Assembly (NCBI RefSeq): GCF_020181035.1
Contig: NZ_JAIQYY010000021.1
Location: forward strand, 121,849-185,848
Reading direction: 5' to 3'
DNA length: 64,000 bases
Origin: Streptomyces sp. CoH27
GTDB taxonomy: Bacteria; Actinomycetota; Actinomycetes; Streptomycetales; Streptomycetaceae
The position numbers were made by a program, and so were the translations under genes. Below, piece after piece: positions 39,144 through 46,566 of this stretch. Under the pieces are notes generated by a model. It did no database searches. It saw only the letters and a program-made list of their open reading frames with translations, and was not told where the DNA came from. Positions within the stretch are counted from its first letter, which is position 1. Every line of letters starts with the position of its first letter.

Positions 39144-40591
39144 AGTCCGTATTCCTTCCAACGGCGGTCCACCAGGGCCGCCGTATCGGGGTCGGAGAGG
39201 ACCATGTCCGGCCAGCCCCCGTCCCGCGTGTACCCCTCCTCCGGCCACTTCTTCGTGGCGTCGATGCCCGCCTTGCCACCCCAGAACTGCTGGTAGGAGG
39301 CATGGTCGAGGTGGTCGACGGGGCCTTCGACGACCGTGAGGTCACGGGCGTAGTCGGTGTTGCCGAGGGCCCGCCAGGCGACCTCGTGCAGATCGTGCAC
39401 GTCGCAGTCGGAGTCCACGACCACGATCAGCTTGGTGAGGGACATCATGTGCGCCCCCCAGATGGCGTGCATCACCTTCTGCGCGTGCTTCGGGTACTTC
39501 TTGTCGATCGAGACGATCGCGCAGTTGTGGAAGCCGCCGGCCTCGGGCAGGTGGTAGTCCACGATGTCCGGGACGATGATCTTCAGGAGGGGCAGGAAGA
39601 AACGCTCCGTCGCCCGGCCCAGCGGGCCGTCCTCCGTCGGCGGCCGGCCCACCACGATCGACTGGAGCAGCGGGCGCTTCCGCATCGTCACGCAGTCGAT
39701 CTTCAGCGCCGGGAACGGCTCCTGCGGGGTGTAGAAGCCGGTGTGGTCGCCGAAAGGACCCTCGGGCAGCATCTCGCCCGGCTCCAGCCAGCCCTCCAGC
39801 ACGACCTCGGCGTTCGCCGGCACCTGGAGCGGGACCGTCTTGCAGTCGACCATCTCGATCCGCTTGCCCGCGATGAAACCGGCGAAGAGGTATTCGTCGA
39901 TGTCACCGGGGAGCGGGGCGGTGGAGGCGTACGTCACGGCGGGCGGGCACCCGAAGGCGATGGCGACGGGCAGCCGCTCGCCCCTCCTCGCCGCCACCTG
40001 GTAGTGGTTCCGGCTGTCCTTGTGGATCTGCCAGTGCATGCCGATGGTGCGCTTGTCGTGGCGCTGGAGGCGGTACAGCCCGAGGTTGCGGATGCCCGTC
40101 TCCGGGTCCTTGGTGTGGGTGAGCCCCAGGTTGAAGAAGGAGCCGCCGTCCTTGGGCCAGGTGAACAGCGCCGGGAGCCGGTCGAGGTCGACTTCGTCCC
40201 CGCGCAGCACGACCTCCTGGACCGGGGCCTCCTTGATCTTCTTCGGCGGGACGTGCGCCATCGCGCCGAGCTTCCCGAAGGCCTCGCGCACCCCGACGAA
40301 GCCGTGCGGCAGCTCGGGCCGCAGCAGCCCGCCGATCTTCTCGGAGATCTCGCCGTACGACTTCAGGCCCAGCGCCTTCAGCAGGCGGCGGTCGGTGCCG
40401 AACACGTTCATCGCGAGGGGCATCGCCGAGCCCTTCACGTTCTCGAAGAGCAGCGCCGGTCCACCGGACTTCTGCACCCGGTCGACGATCTCCCCGACTT
40501 CCAGGTAGGGATCGACCTCGGCCTTGATGCGCTTGAGGTCTCCCTCGCGCTCCAGCGCCCGGAGCAGGGAGCGAAGATCGTCGTAAGCCAT
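39140..40591 (-). CDS. mqnL: UbiD-family decarboxylase, MqnL
   Basis: MqnL is the prenyl-FMN-dependent decarboxylase that removes the 6-carboxylate from prenylated dihydroxynaphthoate late in the futalosine pathway. The 483-residue product shows the UbiD stretches HWQIHKDSRNHYQVA, EGPFGDHTGFYTPQEPFP and GGFHNCAIVSIDKKYPKHAQKVMHAIWG. Start ATG 40591. It is the first gene of the mqnL-mqnP pair. The coupled prenyltransferase, rather than an aromatic-degradation gene, supports the menaquinone role. Confidence 0.92.
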   Translation of the reverse strand: MAYDDLRSLLRALEREGDLKRIKAEVDPYLEVGEIVDRVQKSGGPALLFENVKGSAMPLAMNVFGTDRRLLKALGLKSYGEISEKIGGLLRPELPHGFVGVREAFGKLGAMAHVPPKKIKEAPVQEVVLRGDEVDLDRLPALFTWPKDGGSFFNLGLTHTKDPETGIRNLGLYRLQRHDKRTIGMHWQIHKDSRNHYQVAARRGERLPVAIAFGCPPAVTYASTAPLPGDIDEYLFAGFIAGKRIEMVDCKTVPLQVPANAEVVLEGWLEPGEMLPEGPFGDHTGFYTPQEPFPALKIDCVTMRKRPLLQSIVVGRPPTEDGPLGRATERFFLPLLKIIVPDIVDYHLPEAGGFHNCAIVSIDKKYPKHAQKVMHAIWGAHMMSLTKLIVVVDSDCDVHDLHEVAWRALGNTDYARDLTVVEGPVDHLDHASYQQFWGGKAGIDATKKWPEEGYTRDGGWPDMVLSDPDTAALVDRRWKEYGL

Positions 40592-40659
40592 GTGCCCAAG
40601 TATCGCCGACGTACCCCTTTGTCCATGCGCCCACCCCTGCCTGGCCGGGGCCCGGCCGC

Positions 40660-41196
40660 TCACCTGCTGTCGAGCATCGGCACACGGTGTTCGCCGGCCG
40701 AGCACTCCCATGCCGGTGCGTCATCGGCGGACACGGGGTGGAATCCGATCCGGTGGACCGGGCACACGGGCCACACCGTCCGGTAGCGGGCCATGACGTA
40801 GTCCTGCACCGCCTCGGCGGTCTCCACGGCGACGTCCGGCTCGCGGATCGCGCGGATCACGCTGTCGCCCACCTGTGTCAGCCCGGTCGGCTCACGGTCG
40901 TCCGGCGGGGAGAAGCAGAGCGCCTCTTCGACGGCGAGACCGGTCTCGCAGGTGCGGCGGATTCCGATGCACGTGTACTTCGTGCACTGGTGCTGGTCGC
41001 GGTACTTGAGGCTGGTGCCGCCGAGGTCGAGGGCGTTGACGGGGTCACCGCACACGTAGTCGTACGCGTTGCAGCTGCCGCCGTGGACCGGGTCGGCGGA
41101 GAGGAATCTGCCGAGGGTCCGGTCGTAGACGCGGAGGGAACCCCGGTCCAGCTGCGAGAGTCTCTCGGGGTGCCGGCCAAACAGGCATATACCGCC
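40660..41196 (-). pseudogene. Rhs-repeat protein C-terminal fragment (orphan tip)
   Basis: The open frame of 178 codons follows a stop at 41199-41197 and has no usable start before GTG 41055. It begins inside the conserved Rhs core end: LRVYDRTLGRFLSADPVHGG, then SCNAYDYVCGDPVNALDLGG. In intact proteins this is where the conserved shell ends and a variable toxin tip begins. The roughly 120-residue tip after it is Cys/His-rich (CTKYTC; WPVCPVHRIGFHP; WECSAGEH) and unrecognised. No Rhs shell lies upstream. It is either a deletion remnant or a displaced tip module, and downstream translation from GTG 41055 is possible. Confidence 0.75.
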
Positions 41197-41266
41197 TCAA
41201 GGGCGCGCCGCACCGGGGTTTCTGGCGACATGTCAAGAGCCCGGCGCGGCCGCCGCAGTGATCATG

Positions 41267-41310
41267 TTCACTCCCCCGCGGTCACCGGCTACCCTGGCCC
41301 GGTCACCGGG
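41267..41310 (+). promoter_or_regulatory. Promoter with dyad upstream of the PLDc_N-like gene
   Basis: TTCACT (41267-41272) and TACCCT (41290-41295) are spaced 17 bases. CCCGGT-C-ACCGGG (41298-41310), a perfect 6-bp dyad, sits at the expected transcription start. GGTCACCGG occurs twice in this stretch. Confidence 0.4.
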
Positions 41311-41341
41311 ACCGGGTCACGTGTGGGGAGTTCGTGCGAGC

Positions 41342-41629
41342 ATGCTCAGATATCTGCCGTTCCTGCTGGTCCTGGCGCTGTGGATCTACGCCTTCGTGGA
41401 CTGTCTGAACACCCCCGAGGCAGAGGTGCGCCATCTGCCGAAGGTGGTGTGGGTGATCGTCATCCTGCTCTTCGGCGAGGTACTGGTCGGACCGGTGGCC
41501 TGGCTGATCACCGGCAAGGTCCGGCAGCCGGCCCCGGCGGGCGGCGCCGTACCCGGACAGTGGGTCGCGCCCGACGACAACCCCGAGTTCCTCAAGTCAT
41601 TGAACAGGGACGACCCGGAGAAGGGCTGA
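41342..41629 (+). CDS. PLDc_N-domain small membrane protein
   Basis: The 95-residue product has two transmembrane helices (YLPFLLVLALWIYAFVDCL and VVWVIVILLFGEVLVGPVAWLI), the arrangement of the phospholipase-D-nuclease N-terminal family found on its own in many actinobacteria. ATG 41342 follows GTGGGGAG by about 11 bases. No catalytic domain is present. Function unknown; it converges with the next gene with 14 bases between stops. Confidence 0.8.
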   Translation: MLRYLPFLLVLALWIYAFVDCLNTPEAEVRHLPKVVWVIVILLFGEVLVGPVAWLITGKVRQPAPAGGAVPGQWVAPDDNPEFLKSLNRDDPEKG

Positions 41630-41643
41630 ACCCCGGCCGGAGT

Positions 41644-42435
41644 TCACTGGAAGACGGCCACGGGGTACTGGAGCACGACCTCGCGGGTGTCGGGGCGCCA
41701 CGTCGTCACCTTGCCCAGGCAGTGGGCCTGGAACTGGCCCTCCGGCAACTGCCGCCCCGGAGAGCGCAGCCCGTCGACGCGCAGGACGACCCGCAGGTGC
41801 GCGGAGTGCGCGCCGTCGCCGTAGGGGGCCCGCATCACCAGCGTGTCGCCCAGCGAGTCCTGGGCCTCGAACCGGCCGGTGACCATGACGAACTCACCGA
41901 TCTCGCTGAGGACCACCTCACCGGCGACCCCGGTCCCGGCACCCCCGCTCCCGCCCCCGCTCCAGCTCCCGAGAAGGGCGCGGTTCGGCGTGACCGTGCC
42001 GGGCTCGTCCCGCCGCAGCCGCACCCGGACGAGCCCGTCCCCCCGCCGCAGGACGGACAGCAGCAGGCCGATCACCGAGATCGGCTCGCTCTCCTCGACG
42101 TACTTGGCGACGATCTCGGTGGTTCTGTCCCCGGTGAGCTGGAACATCAGCGACAGCAGCGGGATCGACGCCAGACACCCGGTGTTGCGCACGTTCCGTA
42201 CCTCGACCTCCCTGCGCAGCGCCGACCGGTAGTTGCCCAGCTTGAACACGTCCAGGACCGCGTCGTTGTCCAGGTACAGCGGAAGGTAGTGAGGATCCTC
42301 GGGTGCCTTCCTGAGCCGCGTGAGGGCCCGCCGTACGACGAGCACGCCCAGCACGAGCAGGCCGGCGAAGGCCACCAGCCACCAGACCATCGCGCCCCAC
42401 CAGGCGCTCCACCAGGTGCCGTCAAGAACAGCCAC
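41644..42435 (-). CDS. Membrane-anchored protein of unknown function, coupled to the VWA gene
   Basis: The 263-residue product has one N-terminal membrane segment (WWLVAFAGLLVLGVLVV) followed by a soluble region beginning HYLPLYLDNDAVLDVFKLGNY. A Gly/Ser linker occurs near residue 160 (WSGGGSGGAGTG), and the C-terminal part is beta-rich. The GTG start at 42435 overlaps the end of the VWA gene by 14 bases, so the two products are probably made together. I do not recognise a family with confidence; the Y-L-D-x-D-x-V beginning recalls domains placed just inside the membrane in other unknown proteins. Confidence 0.75.
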   Translation of the reverse strand: MAVLDGTWWSAWWGAMVWWLVAFAGLLVLGVLVVRRALTRLRKAPEDPHYLPLYLDNDAVLDVFKLGNYRSALRREVEVRNVRNTGCLASIPLLSLMFQLTGDRTTEIVAKYVEESEPISVIGLLLSVLRRGDGLVRVRLRRDEPGTVTPNRALLGSWSGGGSGGAGTGVAGEVVLSEIGEFVMVTGRFEAQDSLGDTLVMRAPYGDGAHSAHLRVVLRVDGLRSPGRQLPEGQFQAHCLGKVTTWRPDTREVVLQYPVAVFQ

Positions 42436-44017
42436 GGATCTCCTTGAACGCGGTGGACAGGGACTGTGCGCGGGCGTCGACCATGCGGCCGCCGGTCACC
42501 GAGGCGACCTGGCGCAGTTCGGCCGCGTCGGAGTCGCCGAAGTGGACGGGGTACGTGGCCACGGCGCGGACGTCGGCGGGCCGGGCCCGGTAGCGGCTGA
42601 CGAAGGTCGCGCGGTCGATGCCCGCATTGTTCTCGCCGTCGGTCATCAGCACGATGGACACCGCGCGTCCCGGGTCGTCGCGCAGGGCCTTCCCGGCGGT
42701 GGCGTATCCCTGGTCCAGGGCGGACCAGACGGCGGTGGCGCCGTCGTAGCCGCCGTCGGCGACGAAGTCCGTGAGGGACGTGAGGTCGGCGGCGCCGCGC
42801 ACGGTGACCGTGCGCTCGTCCAGCGGGCGTCCGCCGAAGCGGATCACGGTCAGCCGCTCGCCCTGGTAGAAGCGGACGAACTTGCCGGTGGCGGAGGAGT
42901 CCGCCCCGCTGAGCCCCGCGAACGCGGTCCGCAGGGCGGTCGTACGGGAGCCGCGCATGGACGTGGAGGAGTCCAGCAGGAAGATCACCTGGTCGGCGAC
43001 GCGCCGCCGGGGGTCGCCGTAGTCGGCGAGCAGCCGGTCGAGGACGGCCGGGTCGTCCGGGAAGTACAGGGCGTTGTCCAGGGGGGCGGTGAGCCGGGGG
43101 TCGCGGGTGACGGAGGTGCTGACCGGGCGGCGCAGCGTCCGCCGCATGATCTCCCGCTGGTGGCCGGCGGCGGTCAGCCATGTCACCACGCGGTCGTAGG
43201 CGTCCCGGCGGCGCTGGTCGAGCAGGAGCAGCGGATAGTCGGACAGCACCATGCCGTCGGCCGGGTGGACGATCTCCAGGGGCTGCTTCAGCCGGCCCGA
43301 GGCATTCAGGGTGAGCAGTTCGGACTCGTAGGTGATCAGGGCGTTGGTACGGCCCGGGTGGCTCGCGAAGTCGTCCAGCAGGGCGTGGGAGCTCTCGGCG
43401 GTGAGGGTCTGCCCGGAGCGGAAGCCGCGCAGCCGGTCGCAGCTGACGTCCGCCGGGCGCAGTGCGCTGCCCGTGCCGGCCGCGGCGGTGGCGACGCCGA
43501 CCAGTGCGGCGAGCCCGCTGTTGCTGTGCCGGGGGTCGGCCATGCCGAAGCGTACGGTGCCGGTGGCGGCGGCGTCGGCGAGGTCCGCCCAGGACAGGCG
43601 TCCGCCGGGCGCCTCGGCGCGCAGGGTCCGGGCCACGTCCCGGGTGAGGCCGATGACGACCGGGGAACGCATCGTCGACGTGCTCTGCACGAGGGTGGCC
43701 GGGTGGGTCCCGGTGGCGGCCTGCTTGGCCTTCAGGCGGAAGTAGCGGTCGGAGGAGAGCCAGGCCAGGTCGTAGGAGTGGCGGCCGGTCAGCAGGGTGT
43801 CGCCGGCGTCGTTGGTCGGCCGGTAGTCCATGTCGAGGCGGACGCCGGTGTCCTGCCGGAGCCGGTCCAGCAGGGGCTCCATGTCGGTGAGTTCGTCGCT
43901 GGCCAGGACGTGCAGGGTGGTGTCCGGGCCGCCGCCCCCGCCGGAGCAGGAGACGAGTCCGCCGAGCGCGGCGAGCAGGACCAGGCACAGGGCGGCCCGC
44001 AGCCCGCGGGCCCTCAT
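42422..44017 (-). CDS. Lipoprotein with solute-binding domain and VWA domain
   Basis: The 531-residue product begins with a lipoprotein signal (CLVLLAALGGLVSCSGGGGG, lipobox cysteine near residue 24). Residues about 30-330 look like a bacterial extracellular solute-binding fold (LHVLASDELTDMEPLLDRLRQ ... LITYESELL). Residues 345-531 are a von Willebrand A domain with an intact metal site: DSSTS (D349), the GYDGATAVW threonine, and MTDGENN. The start ATG 44017 overlaps the upstream stop (ATGA). VWA domains bind protein partners through the metal site, which suggests a surface-protein interaction. No transporter permease or MoxR-type ATPase gene is nearby. Confidence 0.85.
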   Translation of the reverse strand: MRARGLRAALCLVLLAALGGLVSCSGGGGGPDTTLHVLASDELTDMEPLLDRLRQDTGVRLDMDYRPTNDAGDTLLTGRHSYDLAWLSSDRYFRLKAKQAATGTHPATLVQSTSTMRSPVVIGLTRDVARTLRAEAPGGRLSWADLADAAATGTVRFGMADPRHSNSGLAALVGVATAAAGTGSALRPADVSCDRLRGFRSGQTLTAESSHALLDDFASHPGRTNALITYESELLTLNASGRLKQPLEIVHPADGMVLSDYPLLLLDQRRRDAYDRVVTWLTAAGHQREIMRRTLRRPVSTSVTRDPRLTAPLDNALYFPDDPAVLDRLLADYGDPRRRVADQVIFLLDSSTSMRGSRTTALRTAFAGLSGADSSATGKFVRFYQGERLTVIRFGGRPLDERTVTVRGAADLTSLTDFVADGGYDGATAVWSALDQGYATAGKALRDDPGRAVSIVLMTDGENNAGIDRATFVSRYRARPADVRAVATYPVHFGDSDAAELRQVASVTGGRMVDARAQSLSTAFKEIRGCS

Positions 44018-45291
44018 GGTGCCTCCCCGCCGGACGTCGCCGACTGGGCCACGGGGGCGCAGTCGCCGACGGTCTCGATCATCTTCTCCAGCAGATCGAG
44101 CCGGGGCAGCACCGCCTTGGTGTCGTCGTCCGACAGGACGGGCGCCTGGATGTGGTGGTCGGTGAGGAACCGGGTCAGCGCGTCGCTGGTGGCGGAGGCG
44201 CCCTCGGCGTCCCGGACCCGGAAGCCCAGCTCCATCGCCCGCTGCTGCAGCGCCGGGTCCGTGCTGATCAGGTCGCCGAGCCGGTCGCCGGCCGGGGTCA
44301 GCGCGATGAGCTGCGGCTCGGTGACGAACCGCACGGACGGGTAGAGCAGCACGCGCTCGTCGTCGAGGTGCCCGGTGTCGGCCTGGGTGTCGATCTGGTG
44401 GGCCAGGAACTGGTGCTCGTAGATCACCGCGATCGGCGCGATGCTCTTGCCCTCGGCGGAGACATAGGTCTCGTTCTTCTCGGAGGACGGCATGCCCTGG
44501 TCGTTGAGGAGGAGCCTTATCCGATCGGCGAACTGTGCCGCCTCGGCCGGACTCTGCGGGATGTTGTCGTGGTTCCACACGTAGGAGACGAGGCCCAGAT
44601 AGGTGCCGGCGGAGTTGGCCTCGCAGATGTCGGAGGTCTGGGCGAGCACCTTGTTGCCGTTGTGGATGCCGTGCCGGTCGATGCCGAGCCTGTCCCAGCG
44701 GCGGCCGTCGGCGCTCGCCTGCAGGAACTTCTGCATGTCCAGGGAGTAGTAGAGCGGCTTCTGCCCGGCGGGCACCCCCGGTAACGGGGTCGCGATCCCG
44801 GCGTCCTGGAGCGTCTCGGCGTACTCGCGGTAGGTGCCGAGCACGATCGGGCTGACGAACGGGCGGTACGTCGTCGCCGGGTGGCCCTCGGCCGCGCGCT
44901 TCCTGGTGATCAGGTCGGCCGCGGGCTGCCCGGAGGGGAACACGACGTCGTAGCCGTCGTAGCTCTGCGCGGCGATCCCCCGTGAGCCCATGCGGGTGAT
45001 GTGCACGCGGAAGCCGTGCCGGACGAGCAGCCGCTGGACCTCGGGATCCTCGAAGTAGTCGGCCTTCGAGGCCATCTTCGCCTCGATCGTGACGATGTGG
45101 GTGAAGGGCAGGCCGACATGGCCCTGGGCCAGGACGACGATCGCGCACAGGGCGGTGACGGCGGCAACGGCGCGCGGGATCCAGCGGCGCACCGCGGAGC
45201 CCGGCGAGGGCGCGACCGCGGGCGCCCCGACCCGCAGCCGGGGCTCGCTGGTCGAACGCGGTCTTCCGGTCTCGGCTCTGTCTGTGTCCAC
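44014..45291 (-). CDS. Signal-anchored solute-binding-like protein
   Basis: The 425-residue product (GTG 45291) has a cytoplasmic basic N terminus, one hydrophobic anchor (AVAAVTALCAIVVLAQGHVGLPF) and a large outer domain with solute-binding-like features (VVFPSGQPAADLI; SPIVLGTYREYAETLQDAG; AIAVIYEHQFLAHQ). It overlaps the VWA gene by four bases and heads a three-gene minus-strand operon. Its ligand is unknown; the pairing with a second solute-binding-like domain in the next gene is unusual. Confidence 0.75.
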   Translation of the reverse strand: MDTDRAETGRPRSTSEPRLRVGAPAVAPSPGSAVRRWIPRAVAAVTALCAIVVLAQGHVGLPFTHIVTIEAKMASKADYFEDPEVQRLLVRHGFRVHITRMGSRGIAAQSYDGYDVVFPSGQPAADLITRKRAAEGHPATTYRPFVSPIVLGTYREYAETLQDAGIATPLPGVPAGQKPLYYSLDMQKFLQASADGRRWDRLGIDRHGIHNGNKVLAQTSDICEANSAGTYLGLVSYVWNHDNIPQSPAEAAQFADRIRLLLNDQGMPSSEKNETYVSAEGKSIAPIAVIYEHQFLAHQIDTQADTGHLDDERVLLYPSVRFVTEPQLIALTPAGDRLGDLISTDPALQQRAMELGFRVRDAEGASATSDALTRFLTDHHIQAPVLSDDDTKAVLPRLDLLEKMIETVGDCAPVAQSATSGGEAP

Positions 45292-45380
45292 CCGTGTCTC
45301 CTGCGTCAGCCGGGACAGGATCGTCCGCTCGCCGGACGATCCCGGGTCGAACGCCCCGCCAACGCCGGACGAATGGAATG

Positions 45381-45396
45381 TGGAGATGACTCTCCA
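45381..45396. promoter_or_regulatory. Dyad in the divergent promoter region
   Basis: TGGAGA-TGAC-TCTCCA is a perfect 6-bp inverted repeat in the 229-base gap between the solute-binding-like gene and the divergent DUF6232-like gene. It may be the operator of both units. Confidence 0.4.
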
Positions 45397-45520
45397 TCAA
45401 TTTCACTCGGCAGGAGCGCACTTCGCTGTTCGTAACGACTTGCAACCCCCGAACCGACCTGTTGTTAATGGTCATTACTGAGCTACGAGCCATCGATCGA
45501 CCTCTGGGGGACGAAGACCC

Positions 45521-46204
45521 ATGCAAAACGGCCAGCCACCGGGGCCCCCGGCGCAGGATCCACCGGCCGCGCCGACCGCCCCGCCGCCCCCTGCGCCGCC
45601 CACCGCACCACCGGCCCAGGCGCCGTACATGCCGGACGTGCCCGCACCGCCCCGGCAGCCGGCCCCCGTCAGCGTCGAGCTGCGGGTCAGCAAGCGGATC
45701 CTGTGGATCGGCGCGGCGGTGTATCCGCTGCACAACATCGCCCGCGTCTACACCTTCCTCATGCGTCCCAAGCGCAGAGAGGCCGTGATGCGGTTCCTGC
45801 GGTACACGGCCGGGGTGCTGGTCACCGGGTTCGTCGTCATGCTGCCGGGCCTGCCCGTCCTCGCACTGAGCGGCGGGCACAGCGGCGGCGGCTACATCGG
45901 GTTCATCTGGCTCGTCGGCATCGCCGCCGAGATCTTCTTCATCGTCGACCTGTGCTCGGTGCTGTTCGCCCCCAACCACTACGTCCTCGCGGTCGAGACC
46001 TCGGGCGCGTCCACCGCCCTGGTGACCAGTCGGGACCCGCAGTACCTGGACCAGCTCGTCGGCCAGATCTCCTACGCCATCGATCACCCGGACACCGAGT
46101 TCAAGGTGCTGGTCGAGAGCCTGCACTTCTCGCCCAGGAACTACTACTTCGGCGACAACGTCAACATGTACGGCGGCAGTGGAAACGTGGGGATCGGCGC
46201 ATGA
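45521..46204 (+). CDS. DUF6232-like membrane protein with C-terminal GDNVNMYGG motif
   Basis: The 227-residue product starts with about 50 Pro/Ala-rich residues. A domain that looks like DUF6232 follows (VSKRILWIGAAVYPLHNIARVYTF), then two membrane helices (LRYTAGVLVTGFVVMLPGLPVLAL and IGFIWLVGIAAEIFFIVDLCSVLF) and a second soluble part (VLAVETSGASTALVTSRDPQ). It ends in NYYFGDNVNMYGGSGNVGIGA. Nearly the same motif begins the next protein. ATG 45521 has GGGGGACG upstream. Its stop overlaps the next start (ATGA). Function unknown. Confidence 0.75.
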   Translation: MQNGQPPGPPAQDPPAAPTAPPPPAPPTAPPAQAPYMPDVPAPPRQPAPVSVELRVSKRILWIGAAVYPLHNIARVYTFLMRPKRREAVMRFLRYTAGVLVTGFVVMLPGLPVLALSGGHSGGGYIGFIWLVGIAAEIFFIVDLCSVLFAPNHYVLAVETSGASTALVTSRDPQYLDQLVGQISYAIDHPDTEFKVLVESLHFSPRNYYFGDNVNMYGGSGNVGIGA

Positions 46205-46545
46205 GCAACTACTACTACGGCGACAACGTGAACATGTACGGCGGCCAGGGCAACCAGGGCATCGTCAGGAACTACGGTGCCGCCGACGCCGGGCAGGACC
46301 CGGCGCTGGTGGCGGCCTTCGCCGAGCTGCACCGGCTCATCGCCGAGTTGCGCGCCCAGGTGCCGGCGGCCGACGCCCAGCTGCTGGACGACTCCCTGCC
46401 CGCCCTCGCCCCCGACGCCGCCGTGCCCGCGCAAGCGCGGCGCGGCGCGCTCATGGCGATCGCCGGGATCGCGAGCACCGTCGGCGCGGTCGGCCAGCCG
46501 GTGGCCGAGGCGGTGCGCGCGATCATCGGGATGATCAGCGGGTAG
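46201..46545 (+). CDS. Small helical protein with N-terminal GDNVNMYGG motif (DUF5955-like)
   Basis: The 114-residue product begins MSNYYYGDNVNMYGGQGNQGIV. A helical region follows (ALVAAFAELHRLIAELRAQVP ... ARRGALMAIAGIASTVGAVGQPVAEAVRAII) that resembles the small actinobacterial DUF5955 family. It has no membrane segment strong enough to call. It is coupled to the DUF6232-like gene by ATGA. The Gly/Asn motif resembles short tags that precede adaptor-like helical domains in actinobacterial signalling proteins; this is inference. Confidence 0.7.
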   Translation: MSNYYYGDNVNMYGGQGNQGIVRNYGAADAGQDPALVAAFAELHRLIAELRAQVPAADAQLLDDSLPALAPDAAVPAQARRGALMAIAGIASTVGAVGQPVAEAVRAIIGMISG

Positions 46546-46566
46546 TGGCCGTCACGGCGTCGGGGA

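Noticed and set aside
42422..46126. One giant open frame covering the VWA gene and beyond
   Set aside because: The lipoprotein signal and ATGA overlap at 44017 fix the true start; the rest is a shadow of the upstream gene.
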